A DNA stretch of 64,000 nucleotides from Prochlorococcus sp. MIT 1223 (GCF_034092465.1 NZ_CP139303.1:372001-436000), one strand, 5' to 3'; numbered from the stretch's first letter, positions 52,819 through 62,125 are shown. The notes: generated from the letters alone by a model not told the origin. Translations and numbers: made by a program.

Positions 52819-53004
52819 ATGGCAAAAGAAAAGGAAGAAAAAGGTTTTCTTAAAAAATTTGGAAAATGGGCTCCGATTATTGGTGTGGCTTGGGTCCTAT
52901 TGAATATTATTGTCCCTCTAGCCTTATTACGGATTCCTTTTGTCCATAAATACCTAGTAGCGCTAACCGAAAAGCTTCCTTTTGCTATCCCTGGGGTTAG
53001 TTAG
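52819..53004 (+). CDS. Single-helix membrane protein
   Basis: A 61-residue product from MAKEKEEKGFL; an ATG five codons upstream (52804) is the alternative. A basic helix and APIIGVAWVLLNIIVPLALL membrane segment are followed by IPFVHKYLVALTEKLPFAIPGVS. The pattern recalls small membrane proteins of marine cyanobacteria. It converges with the microgene at 53018. Confidence 0.6.
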   Translation: MAKEKEEKGFLKKFGKWAPIIGVAWVLLNIIVPLALLRIPFVHKYLVALTEKLPFAIPGVS

Positions 53005-53017
53005 ATGAGAGAAGAAC

Positions 53018-53110
53018 TTATTTGCTTTTCCTTGCTTGGTATTTCAGCATTGCTTCTAAATGCTGGACTCTCCTCTCAAGCTCTTCCACTCTTTTGGATA
53101 ATTCTTCCAT
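53018..53110 (-). CDS. Coiled-coil microprotein
   Basis: A 30-residue frame MEELSKRVEELERRVQHLE to AMLKYQARKSK. The heptad pattern (L/V at a and d) predicts a short parallel coiled coil. Small SlyX-like products of this kind occur in bacteria. It is convergent with the gene at 52819. Confidence 0.5.
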   Translation of the reverse strand: MEELSKRVEELERRVQHLEAMLKYQARKSK

Positions 53111-53155
53111 CTGTTATAAAAATCTTTTCAGAGACTAATAAAAGATTGGGACACT

Positions 53156-53272
53156 ATGAAATATCTTAAGGAAGCAGAAGTATTGGTCCAAAGGCTAAGA
53201 AGTTTCATTGTAGACTATAGATTCCGACTAATTTGGAAATTAAAAGAACAACAAGTTGCTATCCCTTATTAA
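53156..53272 (+). CDS. Small basic helical protein
   Basis: A 38-residue frame MKYLKEAEVLVQRLRSFIV to DYRFRLIWKLKEQQVAIPY. It is a likely amphipathic helix with a conserved-looking RFRLIWKLKEQQ core. It starts 46 bases after the divergent coiled-coil microgene. Function unknown. Confidence 0.5.
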   Translation: MKYLKEAEVLVQRLRSFIVDYRFRLIWKLKEQQVAIPY

Positions 53273-53652
53273 TGAAGGCATAGCTACAACAAAAGAGATC
53301 ATATGATTTAAAAGTTATCGTATACAAAATTTGCAGCATTAATTGGACATCCTGTCCGAGTTCATAACTCTAGGTATAGCAATTGGACATCAAGCGATAA
53401 TTGAAGACGAAATTAATGGTGATCAATTTCCTTTTAGATCTAGGTTGCAATGCGCAGAGATTATGATAATGAAGCCCGTAAAACTGCTGAAACAGCCTCC
53501 GATTAGTTATTCTAATTTCTGCCAAACCTCTTGAAGAGGGAACTGACACCAGAACCAGTACCTAGTACTTATTTACACATAAAGAGTATTTGCTCCAATT
53601 TCAAGATTGGAATTTCTCGCTAAGCATTAATAGTAGAACTGTTTATTGATTA
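53273..53652. other. Gap with unclear frames
   Basis: A 380-base stretch. A 63-codon frame at 53343 (MDILSEFITLGIAIGHQ) competes with a short one at 53449 (RRDYDNEARKTAETASD), and neither is convincing. The word AATTGGACATC occurs twice (about 53340 and 53380). Confidence 0.4.
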
Positions 53653-53847
53653 ATGAATGCTGATTTAAAACTAAAAGAAACCTTGCACATGGCTATTAAT
53701 AATGCTGTATCAAGAATGGAAAAATTAAAAGAAGCGGCTGATAGGCGCTGCTTATTCCAGGAATACAAGGAATGGCTAGGAGAAAATATTAATGATGAAG
53801 TTTGGGCTATCCCGATAGAGGCTATTCAGAAAGATATTGGTAAATAA
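53653..53847 (+). CDS. Small helical soluble protein
   Basis: A 64-residue product: MNADLKLKETLHMAINNAVS, RMEKLKEAADRRCLFQEYK and EWLGENINDEVWAIPIEAI. Two or three helices. It lies 33 bases before the Nif11-type gene on the same strand. No family recognised. Confidence 0.6.
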   Translation: MNADLKLKETLHMAINNAVSRMEKLKEAADRRCLFQEYKEWLGENINDEVWAIPIEAIQKDIGK

Positions 53848-53880
53848 AACACTCAAATAAAATCTCCCCCCCAAAGCGGC

Positions 53881-54147
53881 ATGATGGATGAAAGATACGC
53901 AAAAACACATCAATTGTCAGTAGAGAACCTAAAAGCCTTCCTACAAGAGATTCAAAAGAACAAGGAATTACTTAAATCGGTGAAGGAAGCTGCAACGGCT
54001 AATGAAATTGCTGAAATCGCTTCTAATGCTGGATTTGAATTCAGTGGGGAGGAATTGAAATCCGTATCGAATCAAAATGTTTCAGGAGTAAAAGTTAAGA
54101 AACAGGACACTTCTCCCTCCTATAGTTTTGGTGAAAGTGGAAATTAA
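53881..54147 (+). CDS. Nif11-domain protein
   Basis: An 88-residue protein. Residues 12-62 match the Nif11 domain: LSVENLKAFLQEIQKNKELLKSVKEA, then EIAEIASNAGFEFSGEELKSV. In picocyanobacteria this domain is best known as the leader peptide of lanthipeptide precursors (prochlorosins). The C-terminal 26 residues contain no Cys and no double-Gly cleavage motif, so it is not a lanthipeptide precursor by sequence. No LanM enzyme is seen. A stand-alone Nif11 regulator or a fossil precursor are possible. Confidence 0.8.
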   Translation: MMDERYAKTHQLSVENLKAFLQEIQKNKELLKSVKEAATANEIAEIASNAGFEFSGEELKSVSNQNVSGVKVKKQDTSPSYSFGESGN

Positions 54148-54209
54148 GAACTCTCTAATTCTTGCTTTTCAATCTGATTAGAAACAAAAACTTCTGTATA
54201 GCTGCCATC

Positions 54210-54407
54210 ATGAGAACAAAGATGTCCCCCAGAAGAGCTTGCCTTACAGCAGCAATAATGTCAGCAACACCTACTCTTCTTTTTATAATTAATTCAAACA
54301 GATTTCCAAATTATTCAGTCTTTATTGGATGCATTCTCATTAATTGGCCACTTATACGATGGCTAGATGATCGTCAGTGGTATAGAGAATGGAAGAGAGA
54401 GGAATAA
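54210..54407 (+). CDS. Small membrane protein with basic start
   Basis: A 65-residue product from MRTKMSPRRACLTAAIMS; a TTG at 54162 is an unlikely alternative. Two hydrophobic segments (LTAAIMSATPTLLFII and YSVFIGCILINWPLI) end in RWLDDRQWYREWKREE. Convergent with the oxygenase gene. Family unknown. Confidence 0.6.
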   Translation: MRTKMSPRRACLTAAIMSATPTLLFIINSNRFPNYSVFIGCILINWPLIRWLDDRQWYREWKREE

Positions 54408-54461
54408 CTGCAAATCATAAATCCCTTTATAAATAGATTTTCTAGCTTTTCATAATCAAAT

Positions 54462-55097
54462 TTAAGAAACAGCTAATCGAGAAATATACGAATCTCTATT
54501 ACCTGCATTTATCCATCCCGTAGCGATTGTCTTGACATGTGTTGTATTTACTCTGCCTCGATGAATGTGCGATAAACCAGCCGGAAAGATAAGGAGTTTG
54601 CCGCGCTTCGCTTCTTCATGACACCCCTGCCAATAAAATTCTGTGCCTCCTTCCTCTATATCATTGCAATACAGAATCCAGGCTAATACTCTCTTTACAG
54701 GTTCAGTGGCTTCTTCACTTACAGTCCAATCGCAATGCCATTGCTTAAATCCTTCCCCTGGAGCATAACGTTGTAAATTAAAAATCGGATTAATAAACAG
54801 AGACTTCTCCGGACAGCATTCTCTAAAAAGGGGGCGTTCATCGAGATACTTTTCGAGCCCAGCATTAACACCTCTAATTATCACTTCAGAAATAGCGAAT
54901 GATTCCGGATCAGTACGATCAATAGAAACAAGACTGATATCTGTAGAAACCTTTGCTGGTTCAGAACTATGGCCAAAAGCGATTCCATTACGATATAAAT
55001 CCTTACGTCGATCAAAAAACGATATAACTCCATCAGCAACTGCTTCGAAACCTTTATTGCTATAACTAGCAATCAAATCCATAGGTTTGTTGCTCAT
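54462..55097 (-). CDS. 2OG-Fe(II) oxygenase (prolyl 4-hydroxylase-like)
   Basis: A 211-residue double-stranded beta-helix dioxygenase using Fe(II) and 2-oxoglutarate. The metal ligands are His121 and Asp123 in QWHCDWTV and a His around 177-179 in FPAGLSHIHRG. The basic residue binding 2-oxoglutarate is probably Lys189 in VKTIATGW. The surrounding LAWILYCNDIEEGGTEFYWQG is typical of P4H-like enzymes in cyanobacteria and phages. The substrate is unknown; protein hydroxylation is a reasonable guess. Confidence 0.88.
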   Translation of the reverse strand: MSNKPMDLIASYSNKGFEAVADGVISFFDRRKDLYRNGIAFGHSSEPAKVSTDISLVSIDRTDPESFAISEVIIRGVNAGLEKYLDERPLFRECCPEKSLFINPIFNLQRYAPGEGFKQWHCDWTVSEEATEPVKRVLAWILYCNDIEEGGTEFYWQGCHEEAKRGKLLIFPAGLSHIHRGRVNTTHVKTIATGWINAGNRDSYISRLAVS

Positions 55098-55326
55098 CAG
55101 ATGTTAATTATGTTCTTTTAACTTTAAATGTGCAAATTCAGGTGAATCATTTTTCCTTCATAGACTAAACAAGATGAAAAGAAATATAAAGAATAAATCT
55201 AGAATTCCTTTTCTAAAATCAAATATTTAGACTCTTCAGAACAAGGCTAAACGAAAGAATTAGAGCTATTTAGTAATCTCAAACTATTGATGAAAATCAA
55301 ACTTTTTAGAATGAAATTGCTCAGTT

Positions 55327-55539
55327 TTAACAACAAGAGCAATTACCATCGCCATCATTGGTAGTAGATTCAAAGGCTTTTGCAATGTCTCTAAGCATTA
55401 TTGCTACAAACTCTGGTGGACATTGAAGTTCATTGATATAACCAGCACATGTTTGGGCTATGTCCTGCATACCTGGAAGAATAATTTTATCCACTTGTTC
55501 TTGTGTTGGTTGCCACGTGATTTGACAGTTATCAGTCAT
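55327..55539 (-). CDS. Small protein with Cys-rich tail
   Basis: A 70-residue protein from MTDNCQITWQPT; ATG codons a few residues upstream (to 55551) are less likely. The helix EQVDKIILPGMQDIAQTCAGYI and a second one (PPEFVAIMLRDIAKAFES) precede the end NDGDGNCSCC. The terminal CSCC could bind a metal. No family recognised. Confidence 0.6.
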   Translation of the reverse strand: MTDNCQITWQPTQEQVDKIILPGMQDIAQTCAGYINELQCPPEFVAIMLRDIAKAFESTTNDGDGNCSCC

Positions 55540-55840
55540 TAGTAAAAGCATTTATCAATACATCATGGCAGAAGGTATAAAATATTATGAGACATATCAG
55601 GATTTTAATTAAATCCTTAATGAGCAAAAACCATAACAAAAGCCTTTAGTAAGATATGGAGACCTATATAACAGTCATATTGATACAATTGGAATTTGTA
55701 CTTTTTAGATTACAATATTCTTGATGGTCGACTATGTTGTAGAATTATATTTAAGATTTTCAAATAAAATCAACTGAAGAAACCAAGTCTAATTTTCTAA
55801 ATCAATCATTAAGCTACTATGAACTATAAGGGTATCTGGT

Positions 55841-57211
55841 TTGAATAATTTATTTGATATAATTCAATTCAAGAAAAACACCTATAGATATTTTATATCA
55901 TTATTATTTATATGGGCTCTAGTTCTCATAATTGGGTTCATCTTAAGGGAGCAAGATTTTGAATACCTATGCCAGTCTTTTAAAACATGTAAGGTACAAA
56001 TTGATGCGGCCCTAAGCTTAAGTGAAGGAAATCCTTTTAGGATGTTTGGATTTTGGAAATGGTTTACATATAATACAGAAACAATATATCTAAGTTTTCC
56101 AATATTTGCATATCTACCAACCACATTATTAATAAAATTTTTTGGCGCTGATTCAATTTATTTCTCAAGAGAAATACTTACTTATTCACAGATTGGAATA
56201 ACTGGTACGCTTTTATATTTATTATTAAATACATCTCGAGCAAAAGATATACAAACTTCTTTAAGTACTACTGGTAGCCTTGGCATAGGACCAAGTATAT
56301 TATTAATAACTAACCCAGCCATACTATCTATTCTAGTTGAACCAGTGTGGGACGAATTTTTCATTACAACGTCACTTTTGGGATTACTACTGATATACAA
56401 TTCAAGATTTAAAATTCTAGGTGAAGGAATACTTACTTTTGCTTTTATAAATTATTTTCCAGGGGCCTTGGCATATATAGCGGCTAAATTTCTTTCTTTC
56501 CTTAGAAAGGGAAGATATCTTCTCTCTAGAAATATAACTCTTAAAGATATTTTTGTTTTTATATCTAGCAATTTGAAAACTCAACTCAAGACTACTTCGA
56601 TTTTACGATCGGCCTATTTAGGAATAGGAATATATACAATATGGAGATTAATAACTTACTTTATACTTAATATGAATGAAATACCCGTTGGAGGAAGTTC
56701 CCTAATTACTAGAATTGGAATAGATCCTAATGATGACTTCTATGGTGGGGTAATAAATTTTGCACGAGTTCTTATACCCATACCAAACAAAGATTATTTT
56801 CAGAATTTTAATTCTGATCTATCGTCGGCTTGGAAACTGCTAAATCTTTTTACTATAATAATAGAATATCTAACTCTTACAAGTATAGGGATTTTATATG
56901 GGTTAAAGTTATTAAATAAGCGACCCAATGACAAGGCTACTTTTCTCAAAGATATTCCATTAAAAGTTCTTACCTTTTATGGGGTTATCAGTTTATTTCA
57001 AATGATATTACTACCTCAGATGGCAACTGTTCACTTTAGGACGACCGCAAGAATCCTATCTCCTTTTATTAGTATCTCTTTAGCAACATTTGTCTTAAAC
57101 GTCACTAAAAGGTTTATATCAAATAAGAATAATGCTTACGCTGTTTATATTTCTATTCTATGGTTAATCACAATAGACCAGATTAGAATTTTCATGACTT
57201 TATATTTATAG
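55841..57211 (+). CDS. Multi-pass membrane protein, likely surface-polysaccharide related
   Basis: A 456-residue integral membrane protein with about ten helices. The TTG start (MNNLFDIIQFKKNTYRYF) is needed; no ATG occurs until later. A long loop with FPIFAYLPTTLLIKFFG and ILVEPVWDEFFITTS looks like a GT-C/DUF2029-type glycosyltransferase or a polymerase, but no DxD-type motif is certain. Its place upstream of the nucleotide-sugar genes suggests a role in assembling the same glycan. Confidence 0.6.
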   Translation: MNNLFDIIQFKKNTYRYFISLLFIWALVLIIGFILREQDFEYLCQSFKTCKVQIDAALSLSEGNPFRMFGFWKWFTYNTETIYLSFPIFAYLPTTLLIKFFGADSIYFSREILTYSQIGITGTLLYLLLNTSRAKDIQTSLSTTGSLGIGPSILLITNPAILSILVEPVWDEFFITTSLLGLLLIYNSRFKILGEGILTFAFINYFPGALAYIAAKFLSFLRKGRYLLSRNITLKDIFVFISSNLKTQLKTTSILRSAYLGIGIYTIWRLITYFILNMNEIPVGGSSLITRIGIDPNDDFYGGVINFARVLIPIPNKDYFQNFNSDLSSAWKLLNLFTIIIEYLTLTSIGILYGLKLLNKRPNDKATFLKDIPLKVLTFYGVISLFQMILLPQMATVHFRTTARILSPFISISLATFVLNVTKRFISNKNNAYAVYISILWLITIDQIRIFMTLYL

Positions 57212-57957
57212 TAAATTATGTATGTTTGACTATAAATTTTAGATATTTTTTATTCTTATAATTTTCCAATTACTGTATTAATAAATAGTTAGAGTTTATA
57301 TTAAAGAAATAATACATTTGAAGAGAAAGCTTGATCTTAATAGCTTTATCTATCAGTTTTCGTAAAGTATGCCTATGATGGCTAACTGCTTTCCTAAAAT
57401 CTCATAATTAGTAAATTCGATGACTTAGTAAATAATACTTCTTATTTCGATCAGTAAAAATATTGACTTTAGCTTTTTCAATATCAACAATATAGTAAGA
57501 AGTGGTATTTACATCCTCATAATAGAGATTAATTTAATATTGCTATGAATAACAACTAATTCAGTTCATATATATAGGTAAGAGTCAAATAAAAATGGAT
57601 ATCGAAGCGCAAATGTTTAAGAAGTACATTCTAATTCTATTTTGACTATTTTATATTACATATTTATATTAATGCTAATTTATTTACAAGTGACTATAAA
57701 AGACTGGGAGAGGCACTTAATTGAAAAGATAAAGCTATTTGTATCAATTCAAAGGATTATCAAACCAATATAGTTACTCTTTGAAAGATAGAGCTTTAAT
57801 AAGATAAATATAAAAACTTATAATGGTTATAGGAATAAGTGTTTAATTTTTACCAAGAGAAGAATTAATGGCAAATCCATTTAAGAAGCAAGAGGCTTTA
57901 CGAAATAAATAAAGAAAACAAAATCATTGTTAATATCATAAAAGTTAATTCCTCATT
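57212..57957. other. 746-base AT-rich gap
   Basis: The longest gap in the window. No gene is supported; a 14-codon frame at 57868 (MANPFKKQEALRNK) has a fair ribosome-binding site (AGAAGAATTA) but is too short to call. It separates the membrane protein from the nucleotide-sugar genes and may contain their promoter. Confidence 0.5.
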
Positions 57958-59160
57958 ATGGACATAGAAAAAATTTCCTATGCCAAAACCGTTTATGGAC
58001 AAGAAGAAATTAATGCGGTAATAAAATGCCTGAATGAATCAACTCAAATGGGAAGATATTCAAGAGAATTCGAAAAGAAGGTAGCAAAATTATTTAGCAA
58101 GAAAAACTGTGCATACGTAAACTCAGGCTCGTCGGCATTGTTTTTAGGTATAGAGGCACTAAATTTCCCAAAAGGCAGTGAAGTTATAACTCCAGCTTTG
58201 ACATTCTCAACAACAGTAGGATGCTTAGTTAAGAATAATCTTATCCCAAGCTTTGTTGATGTAGAACCGTTAAGCTATTGCATTGATCCAAATAAGATTG
58301 AGGAGCTAATTAATAGCAATACAGTAGCCATATTAGCTCCAAATTTGTTGGGTAATATATGCGACTGGCCCAAGATTAGGGAAATTGCAAATAAACATAA
58401 TTTAGTCGTAATAGAGGATAGTGCAGACACTATTGGCGCAAAAATAAATAATATCAAGACAGGAGAATATACCGATATGTCCATAACTAGTTTCTATGGA
58501 TCTCATATAATAAATTGTGCTGGCAATGGGGGTGCACTATCTGTAAATGATGATTCAGTTTTTACAAGAGTTAAATTATTGCGATCATGGGGAAGAAGCT
58601 CATCATTATTTGATGAAAATAGTGAATCTATTGAAAATAGATTTAATGTTAATTTAGATGGAATTGAATATGATGCGAAGTTTGTTTTTGAAACTATTGG
58701 CTATAATCTAGAAGGCAGTGAAATAGGAGCAGCCTTTGGTTTAGAACAATTAAAAAAATTATCTACTAATATTCAGACAAGAAGGATAAACTTTGATAAA
58801 CAGCAACGTTTCTTTTCTAGATATGATAGTTATTTCTCAACTCCAGAAGAACTTAAAGGTTCTGAAACAGGTTGGCTTGCATACCCATTACTTATAAAAG
58901 AAAAGGCTCCATTTTCGCGGAAGGAATTTCAAATATATCTAGAACAACAGCAAATACAAACAAGAGTGATTTTTACAGGGAATATATTAAGACAGCCCAT
59001 GTGTAAGAATATTGTTAAGAGTCTAAATCAAAAAGGTTATAAGAACTCAGATAATATAATGAAGAATGGTGTCCTCTTGCCTCTGCATCACGGAATGTCT
59101 GAAAGTATGTTTAATAGATTACATCAAACAATAGAAGATTTTCTTAGCGTTAGAAAATAA
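57958..59160 (+). CDS. DegT-family PMP-dependent 3-dehydratase (RfbH/ColD-like, no Fe-S ligands)
   Basis: A fold-type I aminotransferase family protein of 400 residues. Typical motifs are NSGSSALFLG, VITPALTFSTT and VIEDSADTIGA with Asp154. The PLP-lysine position is His183 in SFYGSHIINCAGNGG, the mark of 3-deoxygenating dehydratases (E1/RfbH and ColD). Canonical RfbH carries Cys ligands after RDWGRD; here the region reads RSWGRSSSLFDEN with none. Thus it is probably a ColD-like, glutamate-dependent enzyme acting on a CDP- or GDP-4-keto-6-deoxyhexose. rfbF and rfbG follow, favouring a CDP sugar. Confidence 0.8.
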   Translation: MDIEKISYAKTVYGQEEINAVIKCLNESTQMGRYSREFEKKVAKLFSKKNCAYVNSGSSALFLGIEALNFPKGSEVITPALTFSTTVGCLVKNNLIPSFVDVEPLSYCIDPNKIEELINSNTVAILAPNLLGNICDWPKIREIANKHNLVVIEDSADTIGAKINNIKTGEYTDMSITSFYGSHIINCAGNGGALSVNDDSVFTRVKLLRSWGRSSSLFDENSESIENRFNVNLDGIEYDAKFVFETIGYNLEGSEIGAAFGLEQLKKLSTNIQTRRINFDKQQRFFSRYDSYFSTPEELKGSETGWLAYPLLIKEKAPFSRKEFQIYLEQQQIQTRVIFTGNILRQPMCKNIVKSLNQKGYKNSDNIMKNGVLLPLHHGMSESMFNRLHQTIEDFLSVRK

Positions 59161-59234
59161 AATCCAAATAATAAATTTATTTTATACATAAATTAAATAA
59201 GCTATAATAATGGTAAATTTAACCTTCCAATATC

Positions 59235-60005
59235 TTGAAGGCTGTAATCTTAGCTGGAGGCTTAGGAACAAGACTAAGTGAAGAAACTCACTTAAAGCCA
59301 AAGCCTATGATTGAAATAGGAGGGAGACCTATCCTTTGGCATATAATGAAAATATATAGTTTTCATGGAATTAATGATTTTATAATATGTTGTGGCTATA
59401 AAGGTTATCAAATTAAGCAATATTTTTCTAACTATTGGCTCCATATGAATGATATTACTTTTCATATGGATTTAGGGGATATTGAAGTTCATCAAAAAAA
59501 AGTTGAGCCATGGAAAGTAACACTAATCGATACAGGTGAATCAACTATGACTGGAGGAAGACTGAAAAGAATATCAAGCTTTCTAGAAGGTGATGATTTC
59601 TGCATGACTTATGGTGATGGTTTATCTGATGTCAATATTAGTAAATTAATTAAATTTCATTTAACACATAAATTATCAGCCACTATCACTTCTGTTCGCC
59701 CTCAAGCAAGGTTTGGAGCTTTAGAGGTTGGGAAAGATGGGATAGTCAATAGATTCAATGAAAAGCCTATAAGTGAAGGTGGAAGAATAAATGGCGGTTT
59801 TTTTGTTCTCAATCCTAGAGTTATAAATGAGATTGACTCTGATAATACAATTTGGGAACAAGATCCTCTTTGTCGGTTAGTAAAAAGCAAGCAACTTAAA
59901 GCATATAATCATGATGGTTTTTGGCATCCAATGGATACATTAAGAGATAAAATTTACCTAAACACTTTGTGGAATGATAATCAAGCTCCCTGGAAAGTAT
60001 GGTGA
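59235..60005 (+). CDS. rfbF: Glucose-1-phosphate cytidylyltransferase
   Basis: Makes CDP-glucose from CTP and glucose-1-phosphate, opening the CDP-deoxysugar pathway. The 256-residue enzyme starts at TTG. Family hallmarks are MKAVILAGGLGTRLSEET, KPKPMIEIGGRPILWHIMK, FMTYGDGLSDVN-like (DDFCMTYGDGLSDVNI) and GFWHPMDTLRDK. The last bases overlap the rfbG start by seven bases, so the pair is translationally coupled. RfbF proteins normally form hexamers. Confidence 0.95.
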   Translation: MKAVILAGGLGTRLSEETHLKPKPMIEIGGRPILWHIMKIYSFHGINDFIICCGYKGYQIKQYFSNYWLHMNDITFHMDLGDIEVHQKKVEPWKVTLIDTGESTMTGGRLKRISSFLEGDDFCMTYGDGLSDVNISKLIKFHLTHKLSATITSVRPQARFGALEVGKDGIVNRFNEKPISEGGRINGGFFVLNPRVINEIDSDNTIWEQDPLCRLVKSKQLKAYNHDGFWHPMDTLRDKIYLNTLWNDNQAPWKVW

Positions 60006-61081
60006 ATATTAATTTTGGTTTTTGGAAAGATAAAAGAGTCCTTATTACAGGCCATACTGGTTTTAAAGGAACTTGGTTGCTAATTTGGCTTATTCAACTA
60101 CAAGCTGATGTTTACGGTATATCTATCTCTGACGGTCAAGATGGAAACTTATATAATTCTGTAAAAAACTCTATAAAAAATAAATTCATTAGTAGGCATA
60201 TAGATATAAGAAATTCAGAGAAACTTTTTAAAGCTGTTAAAGAGATAAAGCCAGATGTGATAATTCATTTAGCTGCTCAAGCACTTGTAAAAGAAAGCTA
60301 TAAAGATCCGATTTCAACATGGTCAACAAATGTTATGGGTACAATAAATTTACTAGAATCATTGCATAATTTAAACTCACAATGCTCTGTTGTATGTGTC
60401 ACAACTGATAAGGTCTATGAAAATAAAAATTGGTGTTATGGATACAGAGAAAATGATTCTCTTGGTGGAATAGATCCCTACAGTGCTAGTAAAGCAGCTA
60501 CAGAAATAGCTGTAAATAGCTGGAGAAATAGTTTCTGTGGCGAAAAGAATTATCAAAAATCTAATCTAGGAATAGCTACTGCTAGGGTTGGTAATGCTAT
60601 AGGCGGTGGAGATTGGTCTAAAGACAGACTAGTTCCAGATTGTATAAGAGCACTAATTGAGAATGAGTCAATCAAAATAAGATATCCAAATGCAGTTAGA
60701 CCATGGCAATTTGTACTTGAACCTTTAGTTGGATATCTTTTATTAGCAGAAAAACTTTCTGAGTCAACATTTACTTATTCGACTGAGTATAATTTCGGGC
60801 CGAATGATGAAAGTAATAAGACAGTTCTAGAAGTAGTTAAAAAAATAGCTTATCTTTGGGGTGGAGAATATCTGATCGAAAAAGAATTAAATAGTTATCA
60901 TGAAGAAAATCTATTAAAATTAGATATCTATAAAGCAAAGAATTTATTAGGTTGGTATCCAAAGTGGGGATTTGATAAATCTATAAGTCAAACCATTAGT
61001 TGGTATCGAAATATAGCGTTAGGTTCAGAACCTTATCAAGAGTGCCTGCAAAATATAAAAATATTTGAAAGTAAGAATTAA
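59999..61081 (+). CDS. rfbG: CDP-glucose 4,6-dehydratase
   Basis: Extended SDR enzyme converting CDP-glucose to CDP-4-keto-6-deoxyglucose. The NAD motif is ITGHTGFKGTW (residues 17-27). The active site has VTTDKVY (Thr136-Asp137-Lys138) and YSASKAATE with Tyr161 and Lys165. Length 360 residues is normal. It overlaps rfbF and precedes the reductase/epimerase by 57 bases. The product should feed the dehydratase at 57958. Confidence 0.95.
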   Translation: MVNINFGFWKDKRVLITGHTGFKGTWLLIWLIQLQADVYGISISDGQDGNLYNSVKNSIKNKFISRHIDIRNSEKLFKAVKEIKPDVIIHLAAQALVKESYKDPISTWSTNVMGTINLLESLHNLNSQCSVVCVTTDKVYENKNWCYGYRENDSLGGIDPYSASKAATEIAVNSWRNSFCGEKNYQKSNLGIATARVGNAIGGGDWSKDRLVPDCIRALIENESIKIRYPNAVRPWQFVLEPLVGYLLLAEKLSESTFTYSTEYNFGPNDESNKTVLEVVKKIAYLWGGEYLIEKELNSYHEENLLKLDIYKAKNLLGWYPKWGFDKSISQTISWYRNIALGSEPYQECLQNIKIFESKN

Positions 61082-61138
61082 GTTTCCTTATAATATCCTT
61101 ATAATAACGCTAATGCTGATTATAAAACGCATATTACT

Positions 61139-61999
61139 ATGAAACTATTTATAACAGGTGCAAATGGAAGTATAGGCAGCGAATTATGTAAACTAAGTCA
61201 CTCAAAGAATATTTATAATAAAGTTTTTATTCGTAGAAATAGCCAATGTAATCACAATTACTATCAAGAGAAGGTTGTTCTTAATGATATATCAGATGTT
61301 AATGAAAATGAATTCAAGAATATTGATGTTTTGGTTCACTTGGCAGCTGTTGGAGTAGATCAATCAAAGTATTATGAACCCAAAGATGTTTTCAACTTTA
61401 ACGTATTTAAATCGACAGAATTAATATTAAAGGCAATTAATTCAGGAATTAAAAAATTTATAATAATAGGTAGTTGTACCGAATATGGAAAGACTGCAGA
61501 TATGTTAAAAGAAAATATTTCGGTAATGGATACATTATTACCAACAAGTATTTATTCGGCCAGCAAGGCTGCCTTTAGCTCTTCGTGCATAGGATTAGCC
61601 TATTCGTATGGAGTTTCAATCTATATACTTAGACCATTTAATGTTTATGGTGAGACTGAGGCAAGTAGCAGGCTATATACAAGTTTAATTAATAAGGCTG
61701 AATGTGGAGAGGATTTTCATATAACACAAGGGGATCAAATAAAGGATTTTTCTAGTTATTCTGAGACTGCTCAAAGAATTTTTGATGAAATATTAATTAT
61801 AAATGAGTCTAAAGACAGAACAATAAAGATTAAAAATCTTGGCAGCGGGAATCAAATTTCTGTATATGAATTTGCTAAAAAAGTCTGGTTAGAGAAATCT
61901 GCAAAAGGAAAGATAATAAAAGGAGCACTACCGTATAGAAAAAATGAACCAATGAAATGCATACCAGACCTGAAATTAATATTCGAAGACATTGTATAA
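61139..61999 (+). CDS. SDR epimerase/reductase of nucleotide-sugar type
   Basis: An extended SDR protein of 286 residues. The Rossmann motif is ITGANGSIGSEL, the Ser is in IIIGSCTEYG (Ser112), and Tyr139-x3-Lys143 is in YSASKAA. Such enzymes follow RfbH-type dehydratases as CDP-abequose or CDP-paratose synthases (4-keto reductases) or as epimerases. The C-terminal part is short, as in RfbJ. The exact product stereochemistry cannot be read. Confidence 0.75.
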   Translation: MKLFITGANGSIGSELCKLSHSKNIYNKVFIRRNSQCNHNYYQEKVVLNDISDVNENEFKNIDVLVHLAAVGVDQSKYYEPKDVFNFNVFKSTELILKAINSGIKKFIIIGSCTEYGKTADMLKENISVMDTLLPTSIYSASKAAFSSSCIGLAYSYGVSIYILRPFNVYGETEASSRLYTSLINKAECGEDFHITQGDQIKDFSSYSETAQRIFDEILIINESKDRTIKIKNLGSGNQISVYEFAKKVWLEKSAKGKIIKGALPYRKNEPMKCIPDLKLIFEDIV

Positions 62000-62125
62000 A
62001 ATAGATTTAAAAAATATTATTATCAATTATAATATTTTAATTAATTATTAAATCCTTTTATTGAATAGAGTACAATATAAATATAACCTAATTTCAGACT
62101 TCTGATCAGGTATAGATCTCTACAA

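Noticed and set aside
53343-53534. 63-codon plus-strand frame
   Set aside because: A second frame inside it (RRDYDNEARKTAETASD) looks more protein-like in the last third, so the real reading is unclear.
53881-54147. Lanthipeptide (prochlorosin) precursor
   Set aside because: The Nif11 domain fits, but the tail has no Cys and no Gly-Gly site, and no LanM-type gene is in the window.
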